From DYGX01 sp035325905 (GTDB lineage: Bacteria; Chloroflexota; Anaerolineae; Aggregatilineales; Aggregatilineaceae): a stretch of 54,352 nt of DNA. The DNA lies in NCBI GenBank assembly GCA_035325905.1, contig DAOKYY010000020.1, forward strand, positions 1-54,352. Reading direction: 5' to 3'. This document shows positions 40,547 to 48,346 of the stretch, piece by piece. The translations under genes were made by a program, and so were the position numbers. The number at the start of each line of letters is the position of its first letter. Position 1 is the first letter of the stretch. The notes beneath the pieces were generated by a model, which did no database searches, had not been told where the DNA came from, and worked only from the letters and a program-made list of their open reading frames with translations.

Positions 40547-41241
40547 GTGTAAAGCGCCTGATAGCCCGGCTCGCCGCGCAGCGCCGCCAGGTCCGGGTCC
40601 TGCTTGGACCATTCGGTGAGCTGCGGGCGCAGGCGCAGCGCCTCGTCCAGCGCGCGAATCGCGTCCTGAATACGTCCGGCGCGCGCGTAGACGCACGCGA
40701 GATTGTAGACGCCATACGCGGCCACGTTCGGATCGTCCAGCTCGCGAAGCTGCGCCGCCGTCGCTTCTTGCAGGGTGATCGCCCGCTCCGGCTGCCCCTG
40801 CTGAAGATGAAAGTCCCACAGATGCGCCATCGCATGCGACACGCTCTCGGCCATGATCGCCATCCAGGCGACGCGGCTGTTGCCGTCCGGCAGCTTGTCC
40901 TCGCGCGTCAGGTCTTCGAGCGAGGCCGCGCGCACGTACTCCTGGGTGCGCCGGGATGCTTCCTCGGCCATCGCCCGCACCTCGGCCCACGACTTGGCGT
41001 GATGCGCCTGGTAAATCTCGGCGTTGATGGCGTCGTCCGGGCGCTCGTCACGGGGCGCGCCCTGGAGCCGGTCGAGCAGGCGCCCCTTCCAGACGGCCAG
41101 ATGCGCGATCACATCTTTGGCGGACCAGCGGCCGGCGGCGCCAGGATCGGCGCGCTCGGCCTCGGACAGCCGGTCGATGAAAGCGATCTCCTGCTGGTGC
41201 GCGAAGCGCAGCACGTCGAGCATGCGTTCCTTGCTAAGCAT
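40543..41241 (-). CDS. DinB-like four-helix protein with TPR tail
   Basis: A 232-aa protein. The N-terminal part (about 1-155) resembles the DinB/ClbS (DUF1706) four-helix bundle, with GRWSAKDVIAHLAVWKGRLL and a possible metal His in SVSHAMAHLWDFH. The rest (about 160-220) has one to two TPR repeats (AAYGVYNLACVYARAGRIQDA). ClbS-type proteins protect against reactive metabolites and DinB-type proteins use low-molecular-weight thiols; neither role is proven here. AGGAGAG 7 nt before the ATG at 41241 fixes the start. Confidence 0.65.
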   Translation of the reverse strand: MLSKERMLDVLRFAHQQEIAFIDRLSEAERADPGAAGRWSAKDVIAHLAVWKGRLLDRLQGAPRDERPDDAINAEIYQAHHAKSWAEVRAMAEEASRRTQEYVRAASLEDLTREDKLPDGNSRVAWMAIMAESVSHAMAHLWDFHLQQGQPERAITLQEATAAQLRELDDPNVAAYGVYNLACVYARAGRIQDAIRALDEALRLRPQLTEWSKQDPDLAALRGEPGYQALYT

Positions 41242-41273
41242 AGCGGCACTCTCCTGCGTCGGTAGACAGCCCA

Positions 41274-41279
41274 ATTATC
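41274..41279 (-). promoter_or_regulatory. -10 element of the DinB-TPR gene
   Basis: GATAAT on the minus strand gives a leader of about 26 nt that contains the AGGAGAG ribosome site. Confidence 0.4.
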
Positions 41280-41331
41280 CGGCAAACCGGACGTGGCGCC
41301 CACCCTGGCGGGCGGACGCGCGGTAAATGCA

Positions 41332-41364
41332 CGCGCGGCGCGAGAATGTGCCTCGCGCCGCGCG
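41332..41364 (-). terminator. 13-bp hairpin after the secreted-protein gene
   Basis: A perfect 13-bp stem (CGCGCGGCGCGAG, 41332-41344, with 41352-41364) has a 7-nt loop. It lies 28 bp after the stop of the minus-strand gene at 41392. The following minus-strand bases are only modestly T-rich. Confidence 0.5.
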
Positions 41365-41391
41365 GACTCGTCTGAGGATGAAGCGGACTGT

Positions 41392-42054
41392 CTAGAAACC
41401 CGTCGGCGCGCCGACGCACTCGGTCGGGATGTACACCGTCTGCGGACCCGCGACGAAGACTTCCGTCCAGCTTGCGCCGTCCGGCCCTGTGACCGGCGTC
41501 GGGTTCAGATACCACGCCTGCCCGGCGAGGACCGCGTTCTTGCCGACCGGGTTGCCCGCCGGGGCGTCAAAGACGGCGGTGCTGCACGTAATGCCGGTCT
41601 GGACGAAGCCCTTCGGCACAGGGTGGCTCCCCTGGCCGTCGTAGATTTCGCCGGTGGCGCAGTAGAAGGTCAGCGAGTCGAAGGCGTCCGGCCCCAGCGT
41701 CGAGGTTACGCGGACGGACATGCGCAGCAGATCACCGCTCTGCGTGCCCGCCGGGACCGGGAGCATCATCCACCCGTTGCTTCCGCTGTCAGTGATTGGG
41801 CCTACAAGCTCCGAACTTTCGGCGCCGGTGCGCAGATTGGTCAGCGTCCAGTAATGATCGGAGGTGTCGCCGAACGCGGTTCCCCAGTCCAGCGTGACAC
41901 CCGCCGGTTGGCCGGGAACGCAGGACCACATCGACACGCCGGTAATATCGACGAAAGTCCGCGTGGGGCGGACAACGGCGTGGGCCGGGGCGCTGACGCT
42001 CAGCACGGCGCCAGCAATCAAAACGATCGTTAGAACCTTGATTACGTTTTTCAT
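41392..42054 (-). CDS. Secreted protein of unknown function
   Basis: A 220-aa protein with a classical signal peptide (MKNVIKVL, hydrophobic core, cleavage after APAHA near residue 26). The mature part is beta-rich with three cysteines and no domain I recognise. The start at 42054 is set by the signal peptide and AAGGGA 6 nt upstream. Its early codons and upstream region are more AT-rich than the surroundings, possibly a sign of recent arrival or of a strongly used leader. Confidence 0.6.
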   Translation of the reverse strand: MKNVIKVLTIVLIAGAVLSVSAPAHAVVRPTRTFVDITGVSMWSCVPGQPAGVTLDWGTAFGDTSDHYWTLTNLRTGAESSELVGPITDSGSNGWMMLPVPAGTQSGDLLRMSVRVTSTLGPDAFDSLTFYCATGEIYDGQGSHPVPKGFVQTGITCSTAVFDAPAGNPVGKNAVLAGQAWYLNPTPVTGPDGASWTEVFVAGPQTVYIPTECVGAPTGF

Positions 42055-42186
42055 GAAACATCCCTTAATGTTGATTGAGCAAGGCACGTCCTTTATCCTA
42101 CTGCGAGTATTGCCAGCAGTTCAACCGCCTTAACGAGTTTTCATGGAAATTTCATTTTGCGGCGCGCCCAGGGTGGCTCGTTGAAT

Positions 42187-42212
42187 CAAAAGGGCAGCGT
42201 GTCGGGCTGCCC
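42187..42212 (-). terminator. Intrinsic terminator of the iscX-nuo operon
   Basis: A 7-bp stem (GGGCAGC, 42192-42198, with GCTGCCC, 42206-42212) has a 7-nt loop and is followed on the minus strand by TTTTGATT. It lies 29 bp after the nuoI stop codon. Confidence 0.7.
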
Positions 42213-42240
42213 CTGTGCGTCGTGGGTTGGGCTGGCGCGT

Positions 42241-42885
42241 TTATTCGGCGGCCTTGCCCTTCTCCTTCGCGTCGCGCTGTTTCTGCTTGAGCACGTCCTT
42301 GTGCTCCCAGCCGCCGCGCGCTTCGGCTTCCTCGGCGGCGCGGGTCGGGGCGATACTCTGCCAGTAGCGGAACTCCTTCGAGAGCCGCGCCTTGTCGAAG
42401 ATGTGCGCGGTGGTGCGGTCATAGCTCGCCAGCTCGTAATCGTGATCCATCTTGATCGCGTCGAACGGGCAAAACTCCGCGCAGAAGCCGCAGTTCATGC
42501 AGATGTCGATGTCGATGTAGAACTCCGCCGGCTCCGGGATCGGACGGCCCGTCTCCGGGTCGTCGCTGCGAACGATCCAGATGCACTGCGGCGGGCAGAC
42601 CTTCGCGCAGATGCCGCAGCTGGTGCACCAGTCGTGGCCGGGCCGCTCAGGATGATCGTAGTTCTCGACCACCAGGAACGGGATGAAGCGGAACCGCTCC
42701 GGCACGGCGATCTTCTCTTCCGGGTACTGCACGGTGAAGATACCGCGCGCTTCCAACCCTTGCCGCTCCGGGAAGGCTTCGACCGGGACATGGCGGCGGA
42801 AACCGTAGCGAATGTCCTCGATATACGTGTTGAGAAAGTGCTGCAACGTGACGCGCAGACCGCGCCAGAGACCCGTACCGTACAT
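42241..42885 (-). CDS. nuoI: NADH-quinone oxidoreductase subunit I
   Basis: A 214-aa ferredoxin-like subunit that carries clusters N6a and N6b and passes electrons toward NuoB. Two 4Fe-4S motifs are complete: CTSCGICAKVCP and CMNCGFCAEFCP. The N-terminus (about 1-30) contains the amphipathic stretch that holds it to the membrane arm. A charged C-terminal tail follows. It is the last gene of the operon, 17 bp after nuoCD, followed by a terminator. Confidence 0.9.
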   Translation of the reverse strand: MYGTGLWRGLRVTLQHFLNTYIEDIRYGFRRHVPVEAFPERQGLEARGIFTVQYPEEKIAVPERFRFIPFLVVENYDHPERPGHDWCTSCGICAKVCPPQCIWIVRSDDPETGRPIPEPAEFYIDIDICMNCGFCAEFCPFDAIKMDHDYELASYDRTTAHIFDKARLSKEFRYWQSIAPTRAAEEAEARGGWEHKDVLKQKQRDAKEKGKAAE

Positions 42886-42902
42886 CTCGCCGACGCTCCT
42901 CT

Positions 42903-44756
42903 CTAGCGGTCCGTCTCGCCCAACACGATGTCGATGCTGCCCAGGATGGCGACGACGTCGGCCACTTTATGGCCGAGGCACATCCGCTCCAGGGGCGTCA
43001 GGTTGATGAAGCTGGGCGCGCGCACGTGATAGCGCCAGGCGTTCTGCCCGCCGTCCGAGACGACGTAGTAGCCCAGCTCGCCCTTCGGGTTCTCGACGCG
43101 CCCGTAGCTTTCACCGGCGGGCACGCGCGGGCTGTACATCCCGCCGCGCCCGGCGAAAATCGCTTCGCCTTCGGTGTCGGCCAGGCGCGGCAGAAGCTGC
43201 TGAAGGATACGCAGGCTCTGGTGTAACTCGTCGAGGCGGATCAGGTAGCGATCGTACACGTCGCCATGCGTGCGCACCGCCACGTCAAATTCCAGCTCCG
43301 GGTAGATGCTGTACGGATCGGCGCGGCGCACGTCGTAGGGCACGCCGCTGGCGCGCAGCACCGGCCCGGCGGCGCTGGTCGCGATCGCGTCTTCGCGCGT
43401 CAGCACGCCGACGCCGATACAGCGGTTGGTGACGACCTCGCTCGTCGTCAGGTAGGTGTCAAGCTGATCGACGGCGCGCGGCAGGCGCTCGGTGATCAGC
43501 TCGCGCAGGTACTCCATCGTGTTGATATCGCGCACGCGGTCGTTGAGCAGCGTGGCCTCGCTGCGCAGGCGTTCCGGCAGGTCGGCGGCGACGCCGCCAA
43601 AGCGCATATAGTTGCACATCATGCGGCTGCCGGTCACTGCCTCGAAGAAGTCGAGGATCAGCTCGCGCTCGATGATGACGTACATCATCGGCGTAAAGTA
43701 CGCGCCCAGGTCGTTGAGCAGGAAGCCAATCGCCCAGATGTGGTTGACCACGCGGGTTAGCTCGGCCATCAGGACGCGGATCACCTCGGCGCGGTAGGTG
43801 GGCGGCTGGTAGCGCGCGCCGAGCGCCATCAGCTTTTCGACCGCCAGCGCGTAGCCCAGGTTGTTCGACAGGCTGCAAATGTAATCCAGCCGGTCGGTGA
43901 AGGGCATGTTCTGGATGAAGGTGTTGCGCTCGCCGATCTTCTCGTGGTTGCGGTGCAGATAGCCCATCACCGGCTTCAGCCCGGTGATCTCCTCGCCGCG
44001 CAGCTCGACCATCATGCGGAAGACGCCGTGCGTGCTGGGGTGCTGCGGCCCCAGGTTGACTACCACCCGGTCCGTGCCCTCTTGCTCGACATCCACGCCG
44101 GGGCCGAGGCGGGTCAGGCTGCGGACGGCTGCCGCGTCGGCCAGATTTTCCCCATCGTAAGCGTCGGGCGAGAAGTCATCCGGGTACTTCACGTTGCGCC
44201 CGTAGGGGACCAGCTCCTCGGCGCGCCGGACATGCCCGCCCGGCCAGCGGCTGTCAAACGGTTTTTGCTCCTGCTCGAAATAAGCTTCTTTCCAGTCTTT
44301 GCGCAGCGGGTGCCCGGCGAAGCCTTCCCACATCAGGATGCGGCGCAGGTCCGGGTGCCCTTCGAAGCGGATGCCCATCAGGTCCCACGCTTCGCGCTCC
44401 TGAAAATCCGCGCCGGGCCACACGCCGATCAGCGAGGGCAGGGTGGCGACCTCGCGCGGGGTTTGCGCTTTGAGCGCCAGCGGCGGGCCGCCCGCTATCC
44501 GGCAGAGGTGATAGACCATTTCCAGGTGGTCGCCCTTGCCGAGGTAATCGACGGCGGTGGCGCTGGCGAGATAATCGTAACCGAGTTCGTCGCGCAGCGC
44601 GGTCGCGACGGCGACAAGCTGCTCAGGCCCGGCGATCAGGCCCTCGTAGCCAGGGCGTGTCTCGCGCTGGAGCGCATCGCCAAAGCGCGCCGACAGCCGG
44701 TTGAGGGCGTCGTCCGCCGGGGCGACGGAGTCAGCCGTGGGAGCGTGTTCTGCCAT
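42903..44756 (-). CDS. nuoCD: Fused NADH-quinone oxidoreductase subunits C and D
   Basis: A 617-aa fusion of the 30-kDa and 49-kDa subunits of complex I. The NuoC part (about 30-200) shows REAWDLMGIRFEGHPDLRRI, and the NuoD part (about 225-617) begins NLGPQHPSTHGVFR and has HRNHEKIGE and RVENPKGELGYYVVSDG. Together with NuoB the NuoD part forms the quinone pocket. Fusion is known in enterobacteria and some other groups. GGAGA supports the ATG at 44756. The membrane subunits (A, H, J-N) and the NADH module (E-G) are not in the window. Confidence 0.92.
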   Translation of the reverse strand: MAEHAPTADSVAPADDALNRLSARFGDALQRETRPGYEGLIAGPEQLVAVATALRDELGYDYLASATAVDYLGKGDHLEMVYHLCRIAGGPPLALKAQTPREVATLPSLIGVWPGADFQEREAWDLMGIRFEGHPDLRRILMWEGFAGHPLRKDWKEAYFEQEQKPFDSRWPGGHVRRAEELVPYGRNVKYPDDFSPDAYDGENLADAAAVRSLTRLGPGVDVEQEGTDRVVVNLGPQHPSTHGVFRMMVELRGEEITGLKPVMGYLHRNHEKIGERNTFIQNMPFTDRLDYICSLSNNLGYALAVEKLMALGARYQPPTYRAEVIRVLMAELTRVVNHIWAIGFLLNDLGAYFTPMMYVIIERELILDFFEAVTGSRMMCNYMRFGGVAADLPERLRSEATLLNDRVRDINTMEYLRELITERLPRAVDQLDTYLTTSEVVTNRCIGVGVLTREDAIATSAAGPVLRASGVPYDVRRADPYSIYPELEFDVAVRTHGDVYDRYLIRLDELHQSLRILQQLLPRLADTEGEAIFAGRGGMYSPRVPAGESYGRVENPKGELGYYVVSDGGQNAWRYHVRAPSFINLTPLERMCLGHKVADVVAILGSIDIVLGETDR

Positions 44757-44797
44757 AACGTCTCCTTACTTGCTCGCGCACGCGGCCAGCGGGCCGG

Positions 44798-45475
44798 TTA
44801 CGCATCGGCCTCAAGGGCCAGGCTCTCGCCGGCGGGCGCGGCGGCCTGCCGGGACAGGATGTGAAGCTGGCGCGGGTCGATGATGTCCGGCCCCAGGATC
44901 GGGAGCGGGACGGCGTCGCTCGGCCCCTTGCTGTACCAGGGCATACTGTTCGGGTTGCCCAACGATTGCCGGTCGAGCTTCTTGATCAGCGCCAGAAAGC
45001 CGTTCAGCAGCGCCTGGGGGGTGGGCGGGCAGCCGGGCACGTAGACATCGACCGGCAGGAAGTTGTCGATCCCGCTCACGACGTTGTAGCCCTCTTTGAA
45101 CGGCCCGCCGCCCGACGCGCACGCGCCCATCGCCAGGACGTATTTCGGCTCCGGCATCTGGTTATACAGCCGCACGATCGGCACGACCATCTTCTTGGTC
45201 ACTGTGCCGCTGACGAGCATCAGGTCCGCCTGGCGCGGGCTGGCGCGCAGCACCTCCATGCCGAAGCGCGCCTGGTCGTAGCGGCTGGACGCGGTCGCGA
45301 TCATCTCGATCGCGCAGCACGCCAGGCCGAAGGCCATCGGCCAGACGGAGTAGTGCCGCCCCCAGTTGTAGATCGTGTCGAGCAGCTTGTCGAGCCGGGT
45401 CACGGCCACGGCGGACTGGATTCCCTCCGGCACCGGAATCTCAGGATCGTGCAGTTCTCGCACAAAATCGCTCAT
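44798..45475 (-). CDS. nuoB: NADH-quinone oxidoreductase subunit B
   Basis: A 225-aa NuoB, which binds terminal cluster N2. Ligand cysteines are visible as the tandem pair in FGLACCAIEM, plus GACASGGG and VPGCPPTP. The ATG at 45475 overlaps the stop of the IscX-like gene (ATGA), so translation is probably coupled. The C-terminal extension after about residue 190 is longer than usual and rich in Ala/Pro. Confidence 0.92.
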   Translation of the reverse strand: MSDFVRELHDPEIPVPEGIQSAVAVTRLDKLLDTIYNWGRHYSVWPMAFGLACCAIEMIATASSRYDQARFGMEVLRASPRQADLMLVSGTVTKKMVVPIVRLYNQMPEPKYVLAMGACASGGGPFKEGYNVVSGIDNFLPVDVYVPGCPPTPQALLNGFLALIKKLDRQSLGNPNSMPWYSKGPSDAVPLPILGPDIIDPRQLHILSRQAAAPAGESLALEADA

Positions 45476-45702
45476 AATGTCTCGCTTCTCTCCTCGTACC
45501 ACTCCCGCAGAATCTCGGTGAGCAGCTCGTCGTTCGCCAGGATCGGCTCGTCCGCGAACCCAGGCAGCGCGAGGATCCAGTCGTATAGCTCGCCCAGGCC
45601 CAGCGCGTCCAGGTCGGCGTCGGGATGGTGTTCCATCAGGCTGAGCACGATCTCGTACGATGCCTCCCAGTAGAGCGGCTTGGGATCGTCGTCTTCGGTC
45701 AT
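45472..45702 (-). CDS. iscX: IscX-like Fe-S assembly protein
   Basis: A 76-aa acidic protein matching the IscX (YfhJ) pattern: LYWEASYEIVLSLMEHHPDAD, then GELYDWILALPGF, ADEPILANDELL and a final REWYEERSE. In E. coli IscX binds the cysteine desulfurase IscS and iron and tunes cluster assembly. Here it is the first gene of an operon encoding three Fe-S or quinone-module complex I subunits, and its stop overlaps nuoB (ATGA). The start at 45702 is chosen where similarity begins; the longer frame to 45756 has no support. No other isc/suf gene is in the window. Confidence 0.75.
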   Translation of the reverse strand: MTEDDDPKPLYWEASYEIVLSLMEHHPDADLDALGLGELYDWILALPGFADEPILANDELLTEILREWYEERSETL

Positions 45703-45720
45703 CGCGCGAGTGTGTCGCCC

Positions 45721-45757
45721 ATCATAGCAGGCGGAGCCGCCTCTGGCACGTGTCAAA
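45721..45757 (-). promoter_or_regulatory. Promoter region of the iscX-nuo operon with inverted repeat
   Basis: A TATGAT -10 extended by TGC lies at 45726-45721 on the minus strand, about 18 bp before the iscX ATG. An inverted repeat AGGCGG-AG-CCGCCT sits directly upstream, and a perfect TTGACA lies farther up, 24 bp from the -10, too far for a standard spacer. The repeat could be an operator. Confidence 0.4.
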
Positions 45758-45787
45758 CGCCCGGCTTCTGAGCGCCGATTGCCAGAC

Positions 45788-47155
45788 TCAGTCTCCGCCC
45801 GCCTCTCCTGCTGGGTCCTGCGTCGCGTCGCCGCCGGTCTCCTGCGCGGGCGCGGGGACGGTCACGCGCGCGGCGTTCTCCTCCAGCCACGTCGCGTAGG
45901 CGTCATAGACGCTGTTCTCCGGCGCGCCCTGATAAGTGTACTGGATCGCCGCCAGTTGCCCGTCGCCCACATCGACCAGGATCACTTCCATGTCGAGGCC
46001 AGGGAAGGGCTGCCCATTTTCGGGCGTCTGCGGCGGCGCAGTGAAGCGCAGGCGCGCCGCCGGTTTGCCCGCGATCTGGGTTGCCTCCGGCCCGGCGAAA
46101 GCGTCCTCCGGTGGCGTGAGGCCCTGCGCCGCCAGCTGCCCGGCGAAGGTCTCGCGCAGCTGCATCAGGAGATCGAGCATCGGCGTCCCGGCGTCCTCGG
46201 CGGGCGCGTCCAGGCCGGAGCCGGTCACGAACTCGCTCACCGGCATTGAGCGATAGGCGATTTGCGCGAAGAGCGTCGGGTCAGCGGCGTACATCAGCAC
46301 GCCCTCGGCGACCTCGGTCCAGGGGCCTTGATCGGCTGCCCCCGCGACTTCGGCGGTCTCTTCCCCGGCGGGCGGAGCGCCAGCGGCGGCCTCCTCGGTC
46401 GGCGTTATCGTGGCGGGCGCTGCTTCGGCGGGCGCTTCCTCGGCGGCGTCTGCGTCCGGCTCCTCGGTCGCCTCGCCAGCGGTCTCGGCTTCGGTTTCGG
46501 CGGCGCCGCCCGACAGATCGACTACGTTCGCCTCAAGCCAGGCGCGGAAGTCCCGGTAGATCGCCGGGTCGGGCGTCTCTTGCAGGCGATACTGGACAAT
46601 CTCGATCTCGTCGTCGGGGCGCTCGATCACGCCGATCAGCAGGTCCAGGCCGGGGAACTGGCCGCCCTGGCTATTGGGCTGCGCGTCGAGGCGCACTCGC
46701 AGCCGCGAGACCGGCACGCCGTTGACCAGCTCGATCGACGGGCCGTCGAACGCGTCTGGCCCGCCGCTCAGCCCCAGCTCGGCCATCTGTTCCTCAAAGC
46801 CGTCGCGCAGCGTCTCAAGCGCGCTCAGGGCGGGGTAGGGGGCATCGGCGGGCGGCGTCTCCATGCCCATCCCCTGCACGAAAGCGTCCAGCGTGCTTGT
46901 GCTGTGCGCGATCTGCGCGCTGCTCTCCGGCTTGGCGGTGTAGACGAGCTGCCCCGGAACGGTCTCTTGCCAGTTCTCGGCGGCGGGATCGGGCAGCGGG
47001 GTCGGGCTGGGTCCGGCGGTCGGCGCGGGCGTGTTCGTCGGATGATCGGCGAGATACACGCCGGTCGACACGCCGCTGTCTCCGACCAGCACAAACACAA
47101 CTCCCAATGTCACCAGCAGAATGACCACCGCGTAGATCGGTGCGCGAGACGCCAT
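45788..47155 (-). CDS. Membrane-anchored protein with two copies of an unknown domain
   Basis: A 455-aa protein with one N-terminal TM helix (about residues 5-25), a Thr/Pro linker, and two related extracellular halves (about 60-220 and 300-440). Each half has a QLVYTAKPESSAQIAHSTS / VLMYAADPTLFAQIAYRS opening, a GLDLL / GLDMEVI strand, and an ending with IVQYRLQETPDPAIYRDF / AIQYTYQGAPENSVYDAY. The halves are joined by an acidic Glu-Ala linker (about 225-290). I do not recognise the domain. AAGGAG supports the ATG at 47155. Confidence 0.6.
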   Translation of the reverse strand: MASRAPIYAVVILLVTLGVVFVLVGDSGVSTGVYLADHPTNTPAPTAGPSPTPLPDPAAENWQETVPGQLVYTAKPESSAQIAHSTSTLDAFVQGMGMETPPADAPYPALSALETLRDGFEEQMAELGLSGGPDAFDGPSIELVNGVPVSRLRVRLDAQPNSQGGQFPGLDLLIGVIERPDDEIEIVQYRLQETPDPAIYRDFRAWLEANVVDLSGGAAETEAETAGEATEEPDADAAEEAPAEAAPATITPTEEAAAGAPPAGEETAEVAGAADQGPWTEVAEGVLMYAADPTLFAQIAYRSMPVSEFVTGSGLDAPAEDAGTPMLDLLMQLRETFAGQLAAQGLTPPEDAFAGPEATQIAGKPAARLRFTAPPQTPENGQPFPGLDMEVILVDVGDGQLAAIQYTYQGAPENSVYDAYATWLEENAARVTVPAPAQETGGDATQDPAGEAGGD

Positions 47156-47295
47156 GCGCGGACTCCTTAATAATAGCAGCCGCCCATCCGAGGGCGGAGA
47201 CCCCCTAAGTGTAGCCGACTCGGGCCTAGCTTTCAAACGCGAGTCGTCGCAGCGGCCAGCGATGCGGCCGCGCTCTGTGCAGGCGTGACAGACGT

Positions 47296-47314
47296 GATAA
47301 GAATAAAGATTATC
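47296..47314. promoter_or_regulatory. GATAA-N9-TTATC inverted repeat
   Basis: Two 5-bp arms lie in an AT-rich island unlike the surrounding DNA. The 47156-47567 interval (412 bp) holds no convincing gene; it contains this repeat, a further GATAA-N21-TTATC pair (47491-47521) overlapping the regulator promoter, and promoter-like sequences on both strands. These could be binding sites for the ArsR/SufR-like regulator. Confidence 0.35.
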
Positions 47315-47468
47315 TGCATAATGTCATTCGCAAACAGGGTGTTTGTCACTGTCCGGGCAGCGCAGACCGGGCGATACTGAGCCTGGTTACACCCGGAGCG
47401 GCGCTGCGCGGGCTGCGCGTCGAATCCACCGCGTGCTATTTGGCAGCGCGCGCTCTGTAGGGTGTCAT

Positions 47469-47498
47469 TTGACAGCCCGCAAAACGCCATGATAAGAT
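47469..47498 (+). promoter_or_regulatory. Promoter of the ArsR/SufR-like regulator gene
   Basis: A perfect TTGACA (47469-47474), an 18-bp spacer and TAAGAT (47493-47498). The -10 is covered by an imperfect palindrome (47491-47521) that could mediate autoregulation. The leader is about 63 nt. Confidence 0.6.
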
Positions 47499-47567
47499 TC
47501 TTAAAATTTATAAACATTATCCCAATATCGTAAATAATCCGCTTGTTGCGGTCACGCGGGACAGGTC

Positions 47568-48224
47568 ATGGGAACTATGCAGCAGACACGACGGCACATT
47601 CTCGAAATTCTGAAAGAGCGCAAGGAGGCGACCATCGACGAGATCGTCGAGGCGCTGTCCAACCGCATCGGCAAGATTACCGCGGTGACGGTGCGCCATC
47701 ACCTTGAGATTCTGCGAGGCGATGGGCTGGTGGCCGCGCCGACCGTCCGCCGCCGCAGCGCGCCAGGCCGCCCGCAGTATGTCTACGCGCTGACCGAGCG
47801 CGCAGCGGACATATTCCCCAACAATTACCAGGGGCTGGCGACCGGCCTGTTGCAGCAGCTTAAGGCCACGCTCACGCCAGGGCAGGTCAGCGAGATTCTT
47901 GAAGGCGTGGCTGACTCGATGGCCGAGCGCGTGACTATTCCCGACGCGCCGCTGGACGTGCGCCTGGAGCATGTGGTCGCCTTCCTGAACACTGCCGGTT
48001 ACGCCGCTACAGCCCAGCCAGCAGACGGCGGGCATGTGCTGTCGATCACGAACTGCCCCTACGAGCAGGTGACATGCTCTAACCCTGAGTTGTGCAAGAT
48101 GGACGAGCGCCTGATCGCGAACCTGCTTGGCGTGCGCCCGCGCCGTATTAGCTGGCGCCAGGAAGACGGCGAAAACTGCGCGTACCTGATCAAGAACGGC
48201 ACGCAGCCCGCCAAGCGCAGCTAG
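47568..48224 (+). CDS. SufR-like winged-helix regulator with four-cysteine C-terminus
   Basis: A 218-aa protein. The N-terminal winged helix (about 5-85) shows TRRHILEILKERKEAT, VTVRHHLEILRGDGLV and a wing with SAPGRPQYVYALT, as in ArsR/SufR-type repressors. The C-terminal part has Cys163, Cys170, Cys176 and Cys204 in CPYEQVTCSNPELC and ENCAY, which could hold an Fe-S cluster or other metal. SufR uses C-terminal cysteines for a 4Fe-4S cluster when repressing suf genes. Divergent genes on the minus side end in a complex I operon, so an Fe-S link is attractive but unproven. Confidence 0.7.
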   Translation: MGTMQQTRRHILEILKERKEATIDEIVEALSNRIGKITAVTVRHHLEILRGDGLVAAPTVRRRSAPGRPQYVYALTERAADIFPNNYQGLATGLLQQLKATLTPGQVSEILEGVADSMAERVTIPDAPLDVRLEHVVAFLNTAGYAATAQPADGGHVLSITNCPYEQVTCSNPELCKMDERLIANLLGVRPRRISWRQEDGENCAYLIKNGTQPAKRS

Positions 48225-48257
48225 CGGCTCCCCAATACATCCTTTTTCGACGAGAAG

Positions 48258-48282
48258 CCCCGCCGCGCCCGGCGGGGTTTTT
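48258..48282 (+). terminator. Intrinsic terminator of the regulator gene
   Basis: A 7-bp GC stem (CCCCGCC, 48258-48264, with GGCGGGG, 48271-48277) has a 6-nt loop and is followed by TTTTT. Confidence 0.85.
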
Positions 48283-48308
48283 CGCGCGGGAGGAGCTGAC
48301 GGCGTAGG

Positions 48309-48336
48309 TTGCCGGATTGCGTCCCGACGGTAAAAT
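48309..48336 (+). promoter_or_regulatory. Promoter of the MltG-like gene
   Basis: TTGCCG (48309-48314), a 16-bp spacer and TAAAAT (48331-48336). Transcription should start near 48343, 1-4 nt before GTG 48344 / ATG 48347, so this mRNA is also nearly leaderless. Confidence 0.5.
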
Positions 48337-48346
48337 CGGCGGCGTG

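Noticed and set aside
42094..42125. Promoter for the secreted protein gene (TTGAAC ... TAGGAT, minus strand)
   Set aside because: The spacer is about 19 bp and the -10 match is weak, so it was not listed as a feature.
47233..47517. 94-aa minus-strand frame in the AT-rich intergenic region
   Set aside because: No ribosome site, no recognisable domain, and it overlaps the regulator promoter and inverted repeats.
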